DNA of 11,347 nucleotides from contig KQ481993.1 in NCBI GenBank assembly GCA_001430745.1, forward strand, positions 937,051 through 948,397. Reading direction: 5' to 3'. The notes beneath the pieces were generated by a model that made no database searches, was not told the DNA's origin, and was given only the letters and a program-made list of their open reading frames with translations. The position numbers were made by a program, and so were the translations under genes. The DNA comes from Auxenochlorella pyrenoidosa (Eukaryota; Chlorophyta; Trebouxiophyceae; Chlorellales; Chlorellaceae). Shown in pieces: positions 1-8,700 of the stretch; position 1 is the stretch's first letter; every line of letters starts with the position of its first letter.

Positions 1-167
1 TGTGTGTGGTGGGGGGGGGGGGGGGGGGGTCGAGTGGGGGGAAAGGGGGCATCGCAGCAGACTAGCTGGCTTGCCGGGCCGGGCCAGGAGGACAGGGATG
101 TGAGCAGCAGCAACGTAGGTTGATTCCCTGGATCGCTCCGCTTCCTCACGCCCCGGTCCCCTGCCAG
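1..167 (+). other. 3' part of an intron of the SWI/SNF ATPase gene, with a G19 run
   Basis: No coding exon is supported here. The stretch ends in the acceptor CTGCCAG at 161-167, after which the only sensible frame (phase 1) gives the SnAC-type residues. It begins with a TG-rich stretch leading into an uninterrupted run of 19 G (11-29), followed by more G-rich sequence. The 5' end of the intron lies outside the window. Confidence 0.6.
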
Positions 168-1950
168 GCGGCTTCTTCGACGGCAAGACCACGGCCGAGG
201 AGAGGCAGCGCTACCTGCTGGACACCATCCGCTCCTCCCAGCGCGCAGCCACCGCCGCCGGGGCGGGCGGAGGCGAGGCCGGCGGGGGCGGCGCGCTGAG
301 TGACGCACAGCTGAACGCGCTGCTGGCGCGGGGAGACCAAGAGCTGGCTTTATTTGAGGCCGAGGACAGGCGCATGCTGGTGAGGCGCAGCCGGGCAGGG
401 AGTTATGCCCGCGCATGGGGTGGGCAGGCGGCTGTACAGCGGCCTGCCCACCACATGTGCTGTTAGAGGCTTGACATCTGCCTGCTTGTGAACAGCAAAC
501 TGCCTGGGGGGACGAGCAGAAGATAACCGCTGGTTTGTTGGGCGGATGAGAGTGCAACTGCCGGCTGTGAATCCTTAGCTTGGTGCCCACGGCACAACCC
601 TGCGATCTGCGGCGCCCGCAGGAGACTGAGCTAGCCAGCTGGCGGGCCATGCAGCCCGACATCTGCACGGGCGGCAGCGGCGGCACGAGCACCTCGGCGG
701 CGGCGGCACAGCTGGGCTACAGCCGGCTGGCCGGGGAGGATGAGGTGGCACCCCTTGTTGCGCAGGCGGCGGAGCTGCTGCAGCCCAGGAAGGACGAGGA
801 CGAAGGTAGGGGGTCAGGGGTGGGGTTTTTAGCGCAAGCTGCGCCAGGTGCCAGTCTGAGGTGCAGGCTCTGCAGCAGCGCAGTGGGGCATGCATGCCCC
901 GCCTGGTCTCGGCGTGCGCATGCCTGCCCGTGGCGCCTGGAATGCCTCGTCCTGCTGCGCCCTGCATGCATCCGCGCAGGCAAGGAGCTGGGCCGCAGCA
1001 AGCGGCAGCGCGGTGCCGCCGCCTACCAAGACCTTCCTGAGCGGGAGTTCAGCCGGCTCTGCCGAGAGGGTGTGGAGGCAGGCCAGGCGCCTGTGCCGCT
1101 GCTGGCCAGCCGCAGCGATAGCCTCAGCGCTGCACACAAGGCAGGCGGCCGGAAGGCTGGGCCAGCGCAGGCTGCAAGCAAGCGGCGCAGGGTGACCCGC
1201 CAGGCCGCCACTGCCGCTGGTGGGCACGAGCCGGCTGCTGCGGAGCTGCCTGCAGCAGCACGAGAGCACAAGGAGGCGGCACAGGCTGAGCCTGCTCCTG
1301 CAGCACCAACAGCAGGCAGCCTGAGGGTGCCAAAGAATACAGCAGGGCGGCAGGGTAAGCTGTTTGCAGAAGCGGGACAGCCAAAACAGCAGCCAGCGGC
1401 TGCGATGCTGGCAGCAAAGGGTGCGGCGGCTGTTTCTAGGCAGACTGAGGCCCAGGTAGCAAGAGCGTCAGCTGTGAAGGCTGCAGATGCAGCCTTGCAA
1501 GCAGCCCAGCGCGCTGAGCAGCCTGGGACCGCAAATGTTTCAGCGGCTGGGCCGGCAGCAGCAGCGGGTCGCTCTGCGGGCCAGCCTCCTGAGGTTGCAG
1601 CGACGGCAGCTGCTTCCAAGCCCCCACCTGCCGCTGCAGGGCAGGCCGCTGCCGCCACTGCAGAGAACCGCAAGCAGGGCCAGGCGCGCAGGTCGCTGCC
1701 AGCGGGGGCCGCGGCGGTTGCAGCAGCACCAGGGTCAGCCGCTGGAGCCGGCGCAGTGCGAGTGCCTGCTTCAAGGGGAGGGCTGCAGGGCAAGCGCCGC
1801 CGGCTGGCCAGGCATGCCGCTGCTGCTACAAGAGCCACAGCAGCTGCTGCAGCCCCCAGCATGAACATGGGCGAGCCAGAACCCAAGCGCACGCGTGCCC
1901 GCGTGCACAGGGACAAGGAGAACTTGGCGGATGTCAGTGGTGTGCAGTGA
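168..1950 (+). CDS. SWI/SNF (SNF2/BRM-type) chromatin-remodelling ATPase, C-terminal part: SnAC region and Ala-rich tail (5' partial)
   Basis: Likely the catalytic ATPase of a nuclear SWI/SNF nucleosome-remodelling complex; only the last 454 residues are visible and the helicase core is upstream. Exons are 168-379, 622-805 and 980-1950 (introns 380-621 and 806-979, both GT-AG), with the stop TGA at 1948. Seen: the first exon opens mid-codon with GFFDGKTTAEER, then a helix and an acidic ELALFEAEDRRML stretch. This matches the post-helicase pattern of SNF2/STH1/BRM proteins (AGxFDxKTTxEER, then an RSEEExELFxxMD-like segment). A basic block at about residues 136-160 (GRSKRQR...YQDLPEREF) matches the SnAC motif GRGxRxRKxVxYxDxLTExxF. 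The remaining roughly 290 residues are Ala/Gln-rich, with basic patches resembling nuclear localisation signals (KRRRVTRQ, GKRRRLARH, PKRTRARVHR). No bromodomain or AT-hook is evident. Intron 806-979 is 174 nt with no in-frame stop, so its retention would add 58 residues. The SWI/SNF class is a family match by eye. Confidence 0.75.
419..452. repeat. 34-bp near-perfect inverted repeat without spacer, intronic
   Basis: Arms 419-429 (GGTGGGCAGGC) and 442-452 (GCCTGCCCACC) are exact reverse complements. The centre at 431-440 (GCTGTACAGC) is itself a perfect palindrome, and the only mismatch is G430 against G441. The element lies in the intron 380-621 of the SWI/SNF ATPase gene, about 40 nt after the 5' splice site. 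It could form a strong hairpin in the pre-mRNA or a cruciform in DNA. Confidence 0.85.
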
Positions 1951-2768
1951 CGAGAACTTCGGTGGGCCGGCTGCGGGAAGTGGGACTGGCAGGTGGCAGT
2001 ACGATGGTCGCAGGGCTGGGGTGGCCACACTGTGGGGGCGCAGCGGGCAATGTGTGCAATACACTGCTGATTTGCACTATCTTCTTGTTTATTCTTGTTT
2101 GGGAGGCCGGTCTTACTTTTCTAAAACTATGTATTCTGCCTGTAACAAACGTGCTGATCACCACAGAGGACAGAACAGAATCGGTTGCGCTGGCCGCGTG
2201 TTGACTGCCTGCTGTGGCATTGTACGGTTGGGTCACGTGCGCCGCCTGGGAGTGCGCCCTTCCCCATCAGCTTACTTTGCAAGCTAACATGATGTCTATG
2301 GCCCTGCTTCCAGCTCACGGGTGCGAGAAGTGTGCTACAGCGTGGCGTGGTGCGGCTTGCTCTGCCGCTCCTGCCCGGACTGAAGCTGCCGCACCAAACA
2401 GACATGACCTCTCTTACAGATCGTCCTCCCTACCGGTCCTGCTTTACAGTGAGAGAGTAAACTTCTCTTTTAGCGTTATGTTTGGCGTCGCACGGCTGTC
2501 GTTGAGCTCAAGCACTTTCGGCACGCCCTGCGTGTGGTGCGGCCCAGGCTCCGGTTGCTGCTTCTCGCGCACGATAGCCATCTAGCCTCACATCTCATGC
2601 TTGGGCGGCGAGCTCCCAAGGTGTGCACTGCAGTAGCGTGGGCGTTGCTGACAAGGTACTGCCGAGGGGCCCGCGGGGCTCTCTGACCCTTCCTGCGTTT
2701 CACTGAGGTTGCAGAGAACGGGTCAATGCAGGCAAAGCCTCGAGGTGTCGCGCTGCAGCGGCCAGACT
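1951..2768 (+). other. Intergenic: 3' UTR of the SWI/SNF gene, then promoter and 5' UTR of the DUF5054 gene
   Basis: No convincing coding exon was found. The first about 210 bases are the presumed 3' UTR with the TGTAA signal. From about 2160 to 2768 the sequence is mixed, with no recognisable TATA box. Out-of-frame ATGs exist; the one at 2726 opens a 44-codon frame that overlaps the downstream start codon. Open frames crossing the region have no family resemblance. Confidence 0.55.
2141..2145 (+). terminator. TGTAA polyadenylation signal of the SWI/SNF ATPase gene
   Basis: TGTAA, the usual chlorophyte polyadenylation signal, occurs 191 nt after the TGA stop in the most AT-rich part of this intergenic region (roughly 2070-2160). 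Cleavage would be expected 10-25 nt downstream. This motif also suggests a green alga. The assignment rests on motif and position only. Confidence 0.6.
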
Positions 2769-5700
2769 ATGAGACACCGGCAGCGGCAACCGCTGGCAGC
2801 GCTGGCAGCGGCGCTGGCAGCGGCGGCGCGGCTCGCGCTGCTGCTGCTCCTTGTTTGTGAAGCGCATGAGGACGATGACATGGCTCAATTGGCAACGTGG
2901 CAGAGACACAGGATGGAAGCCTCCAATACCAGCAGCGCAGCAAGCAGGCCTTTGGAGGACCCCGTCGACCTTGTGCGTGTGGTCTTCTCATCCCACCTGG
3001 ATGTCGGCTACACCAACCGTGAGCCGCCCTCGCTGCCCTGCTTGTGTTGACATACTTTCGGTCGTGGTTCCAATACCAAGTAGCTGCATGCATTGCGCAC
3101 CCGGCTCAATGAGCGACTTCAGCTGCCGGTGGGTGTGTGGCGTTACGCTTGACAGCCACGGCTCTCCAGCTCAGGTCTCTGTATGCAAGGGCGGGAGCGC
3201 AGCGCCCACTCCCCCCCTTGTGCTCCCTGCATGCAGTTGACTCGGAGGTAATCAACACCTGGTTCCACGAGCACTACCCGCGAGCCATCCAGGTCCGCCT
3301 GCATGCGTGTGCTGGGACACTGCTGGCAGGCAGGCAGCAGCTGCGGCTACCCGACCCTAGCCGCGCACAAGCTGTGCCCTTCTCACGATGCCATGTAAGA
3401 GTCCTAGCACAATGCGCCCGCGGCATGTGGTGCACAGCCTGTGACCTCAGTCCGGCATCTGGCCTCACCGCAGGTGGCTCAGGAGCTTCGGAGGCGCGGC
3501 GGCCCCGAGCGACTTGTCTTCCTCACGCATGTGAGGTGGTGGCCCGCACCCACGCACCAGCAGAACGGCCACAACTGCAGTGAGGGGTTTGCAGGCCATC
3601 GCAAGCACCACCGGTCGCGGATGCGTCCTGGGCAGCACCTGCTTCAGGCAACCCCTTCAACCATCGCTGTTCCTGCTTGCCCCTTCCAAGCTGCAGTCCT
3701 GGCTGGTTGCTCTCTACCTTGACTGCCCGCAGCACATCGGCATCAAGTGCCCCAACAGCACCGCGGTGCGCAGCCACCCACGAGCGTATGGTCTGGATTG
3801 CATGTGCAATCCTGCCATGGGCAGCAGGCCGCCTAGTCTCTAGAATTAACATTGGCAGTGACCTGCGCTCCGATCTGCTGTGCAGGATGTTGAGGCTGCA
3901 GTGCGGCGGGGCGACATCTACTGGCACGGTGCGCCGGCAGCTGCACCTGCCCTCTCTGCCTGCGCTGTGGATCGCCGCCCACCCCCTCTCCGTCCATCTC
4001 CCTCTCAGCCGGGCTCCCACCCGCCTTGTTTGGCCTTGTTTAGCACTCGCTGCTCTATCCTGCAGTGCCCGTGACGTTCCTGTCCCAGGCTGCAGTCCAT
4101 GCTCCGAGCCCTGCCTGACAGCCCTAGATCCCCCCCTTCTCAACCCCCCTTTCCCCACCCCCACCCCCCCTGCAGCCCTGCCCCACGTAGCGCAGGTGGA
4201 GCTGTTCGACCCGCCCCTGCTGGAGGCGGCCGTGCAGCTGAGCCAGCGGCTGAACAAGCGGTTTGGCCTGCCACCCCCGCTGATAATGAACCAGGTCGGG
4301 GGTGGGGGCAAGGGGCGCGGCTCCGGGCCATGCCGCCACCACGTGAAAGCCGCCGTTTGCAGCTTCTCCTGCTGGCCAACCACAGGAGGGCTGTGCGAGC
4401 TGCACTGCATCCACACTGCAGCAACCCCCGGCGCAGCCTCACACCTGTGTGCTGCGCCCTCTGGGCCCCCGCGCGCCCCTGCCGCCTGCAGCGCGATGTG
4501 CCGGGCCTGACGCGGGCCGCCATCCCCATACTGGCGCGCCAGGGGGTGCGGGTGCTGACAGTGGGGGTCAACGGCGTGTCTGCGCCGCCGGCGGTGCCCT
4601 TCAACACCCCCTTCTGGTGGCGCGACGAGCCGTCGGGCAGCCAGCTGCTGTCATTCTGGCACCCAGGCGCGAGGGGTGGGCCGTCGGCTGCTGTTCGGTA
4701 TATGGCTGTTGGGAGCAGGCCGAAAGCTTGTGGCAGCAGGGCACATGAGCCCACCGCCTCCATGCCCGGGTGCGGGCCCGCCGTGCTGTGGCGCCCAGCT
4801 GACAGGCACCGCCGAGGAGCGCTGCACGCCCCGCCGACACGCTGCGCCATGCCGTGCTGTGCTGCGCTGTGCCGTGTTCCGCCTGCAGGCGGGTACAGCG
4901 GGGACCCGGTGGACCGGCGGGACAAGTGTGTGCACGCCGCCGGCTCCCGCACCCGGCTGTGCCTGAGCTGGACGCACGACAACACCGGCCCGCCGCACCT
5001 CAGCACAGTGCTGGATATTTTTAAGCGGGTGCGCCCCAAGGGTGCGGCACCGTGCAACTTGCAGCGCGCAGAGCTGGGTGGAGGGGATCGGGGGAGGCCG
5101 GCAGGCTGCTATTTATTACACCAACCGCCCGGCGCCCTGCCTGGCGCCCCTTCTGGCTGAGCGGCGCAGGTGCGGCAGCAGTTCCCGGAGGCCAAGGTGG
5201 TGGCGTCCACACTGGATGAGTATGCGCGGGAGCTGCTGGCGCAGGCGCCGCAGCTGGACCTGCCGGTGGTGAGGCTGCAGTACCGTTGCCCCGCCTGCGC
5301 TAAGACTGGCCCCCGGGCGGGCGGCCGCGCTGGCAGCTTGCTGCGTGCCCTGCGCCCCGCCGCTCTGGCTCCTCTGTGAGGGCGCAGCTGCGCATGCCCT
5401 CGTAACCTCATGCTGCTCGCCTGCACTGGCACCCGACCACCTGGCCGAGAGAGTCTCCATCACTCCCCAAGAACTGGCTGCAGGTCACAGCGGAGATGGG
5501 GGACACCTGGATCCACGGCGTTGGCAGCGACCCTGCCAGGGTAGCCGAGTACCGAGAGCTTCTGCGCTGGCGGGCGGGGGCGCTGCAGCGGCACGGCGCG
5601 CCAGCGCTGGCGCGCTTTGACATGCTGCTGATGAAGGTGAGGGTTTGGGGGCCAGTAGAGGCCGCCGTACTTGTGTGCCGCCAGCTGCATCATCCAAGGC

Positions 5701-8700
5701 GCCGCTGGGCGTTTCAGTAAGGTGTGCGCAACTAGGCGACACGGCACCAGCCCAGCCCCCGCCCACCCCCAAACCCACTTCACCCCACCCCCAACCCAAA
5801 CCCCACCCCCAACCCAAACCCCACCCCCCACCCCAACCCCCCGCCCTCCCCACACACACCGCACACACCACCCACCCACCATTCCCGCCCACTCATCCAA
5901 TCCTCACCATGCACCTGAGCGCAGGTTCCGGAGCACACCTGGAGCGTGGACATCCCGCGCTATCTGCTGGACTCCTGGACGTGGCTGAATGAGGAGCTGC
6001 ATCGGGAGGTGGGGCCGGCCGCCACGCCGCCAGGCGCAGCCGGGCTGTCCCAAGGGCAGCACACGGCCCGGGCTCGGCCCCCACCCGACCCCAGAGCGCG
6101 CCCACCCTCCAGGCATGCCTGCGCCGCATACGGACCAGCCATTCTTCCTGTGCACTGCAGCTGAGCAACCTTACGAACAGCGACTTCAAACTCACCATTG
6201 CCTCCTGGCGCCGGCAGCGCAGCTACATTGACTGGGCGGTGCAGGCGCTGGGTGGGTTGCCGGCGCCGCTTGTCTTGGCCTCTCCTCAAGCTGACGATGA
6301 CAGTCCCTGCAGCCCTATCGCCTTGTCAGCCGTGTGTGTTCTGAAGCCTGCCAGTCAGGCCAGCTGCAACACCACAGCAGCCCTCATAATAGGCACCGGC
6401 CGCCCCCTGTGTCCGTTGCAGAGGGCATGGCGGCAGAGGAGGCGCGCCGGGCAGTGGAGGCGTTTCGCGCCGGCAACTGTGTGCCCGACCCCACGGCCGG
6501 CGGCTTCCAGCCCGTCGACCTGTCTGGGCCACTGCACTTTGCTGGGAGGCACTGGAGCCTCGCTCTGAGCCCCGAGACGGGAGCAATCATTGGCTTGGAG
6601 CCACGTGCAGCTGGCAGCCGGCATCATGGGCTGCAGGCGGGTCGCCGGGGAGGGCCGCGCGACGCAGCAGCATCGCTGGACTCCGAGGTCACCAGCTTTG
6701 CGAGCCCAGACTTCCCGCTGGCAGAAATCATGTACACAATGTACAGCGGTGAGCGCCCATGGTGCCTGCGCCGCAGCGTCAGCAGCCCGCCATGGCTTGT
6801 GACCCTGGGCCGGGTGGCCAGGTGTTCGTGAGGCGCTCCCTCCCTTTTGCGCCCACCTAAGCACCCCAGCGGCACACCATCCACCCTTTGGAGCTTCGGG
6901 TGGCGCGCCCGTGCAGTCGGACAGTGGTACGCCTGCGTGCTGCCAGCCCTGTGCACAGCGAGCCGCGGCCAGTGGGCGCCAGCGTCCATTCCAGCCTCCC
7001 CAACCCCTGCCCCCCCGGCCCCCTTGTCCCCAGATGCCGACTTCCAGGACTTCTACAGCAGCTACCACTACACAGACAGCTACGCCTGGTTTGCTGCCGA
7101 CTTCATGAAGGATGGCATGCCCCCGGGTGGGACAGGGTGGGCGCTGTGAGATTCGTTCCTGGCTGTGGGCGCGGGCCTTGCTGCCCCGGGTGGGGCAAGG
7201 GGGGAGGGAGAGGGTTGTGGGATACCGTGCTGGCTGTGGACGCGGGCCTTGCTGCCGCTGGGCTCGAGGCTCGGCGAGCAAGTGCGCCTCACCTGTTGGT
7301 CCCCTGCGTCCATCTCTACCCCACCCGACCTCCCCTCCCCCCCGGACCCGTGCAGACATTGCGCACCGCAACGCCACCCCCGAGCTGCAAGGGGTGTGGC
7401 ACCAGTGGGGCGAGGATGGCACACTGCGCCTGCTCACCCAGGTGCGGCAGGCCGGGTTGGCTGCTCTCACTGGCTCACACTGCGTTGGGAATGCTGTCCC
7501 CACGGTTCAGGTCTGGCAGAGGCGCATCGGCAGAGGCGCACGCAGCCCCGGACGTGCCGTGCCGCAGGGGCCTCGCAAGCCAGCACGCGCTCTGGCTGCC
7601 CGCCCCGCCCGCAGGCGGCCTTTGAGCAGGATGTTGTTGAGGAGGGGGGCGCCCCGCGGGCCATATGGACCGAGATCACCGCCCCCGACGACAGTCGGGA
7701 GCTGCGCGTGGCGGTGACCTGGCAGGACAAGACGCCCACGCGGCTGCCCGAGGCGCTGTGGCTCAGGTGCGGGCGGCAGCTGGCGGGTGGGCAGGCGGGC
7801 GGACTGGTGGGCGGGTACAGCATCGTGCAGCGATGACAGTTGCCGACAGTCAGAAGCTCCTGCGGGTCTGACAGGAGGAGCGACGCTGCGCCCTGACAAG
7901 CAAGCAGAGGCTCCCAAGTGCCTGAGCTGCGTGCCAGTCGGGCGTCGGCTCGGCCGCGTGCCAGTCGGGCGTCGGCTCACCCGCCTGCCAGTCCCGGTGC
8001 TGCAGGTGGCGGCCCGACCCTGCGGCTGTGGACACCTCCACCTGGGCGCTGCACAAGCTGGGGCAGCCTATCTCACCGCTGGAGGTCATGCTCAACGGCA
8101 GCCGCTCGCTGCATGCTGTGGGCGACGAGGGCGTGAGCGTGCAGGCACACGGCGGCGCGACGCTGCGCATCGCGTGAGCCCCCGCCCGCACGCACAGACG
8201 GGCCGCTCGGCTTTTTCGGCTTTGCAAGCCGGACCATGCATCGCCATGCTGGAATGTTGTTTGGCTGTGCGTGACAATGAGACCCCTCAGCCAAGGAAGG
8301 GTGTTGTTCCACGCCCACTGCTGCCTGTGCGCAGGTCGCTGGATGCGGCGCTGGTGAGCCCTGGCGAGCCGTGGGCCCTGCCCCGGCTGTCCACGCAACC
8401 CGACATGGAAGAGGGGATGGCCTTCAACCTGGTCAACAACGTATGGGGGTGAGCCGCGCATCTGGCCTGCCGCCCGCCCTCTGGGCGCAGCATGCGCACA
8501 GCCAGGGCGGCGCGGCGTGCCCGGGCGCCTGTGAGCTGGGAGCGCTCCGCCCGCAGCGCAAAGCACCGTGGCAGGCTCTGGCTGCCCCAGCATGCACGCC
8601 GCGGGCTCAGGCCTTGCGAGCGCTGCCCGCACCTGCAGGACCAACTACCCGCAGTGGATCCCCTGGAGGCCAGAGGACGCCACCATGCGCTTCCGCTTCG

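Noticed and set aside
1355..1443. Possible extra intron in the last SWI/SNF exon (GTAAGC at 1355, acceptor CAG at 1441-1443)
   Set aside because: The donor looks good, but the 89-nt length would shift the frame and lose the basic C-terminus, while reading through is open to a natural stop. RNA-seq would settle it.
1023..2030. Long antisense open frame (335 codons, - strand) over the SWI/SNF tail
   Set aside because: It is the shadow of an Ala-rich, stop-poor, GC-rich exon. Its protein is Ala/Ser/Cys/Leu-rich without domains and lies opposite a frame with family similarity.
3691..3696. Alternative acceptor AAG at 3690 adding Leu-Gln to DUF5054 exon 4
   Set aside because: It stays in frame, but CAG at 3694-3696 is the better acceptor and gives THSWLVALYLDCP, closer to the family pattern.
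4140..5057. Antisense open frame of 305 codons over DUF5054 exons 6-8
   Set aside because: The family-matching exons are on the + strand; the antisense product is Arg/Gly/Ala-rich noise.
5783..5822. Interstitial telomere repeat or CRISPR-like array
   Set aside because: The unit lacks the T of the algal telomere repeat, and there are no unique spacers of constant length. It is a simple C/A-rich intronic repeat.
6355..7503. Antisense open frame of 382 codons crossing DUF5054 exons and introns
   Set aside because: It spans several introns of a well-supported + strand gene and has no recognisable motif; GC-rich sequence gives long chance frames.
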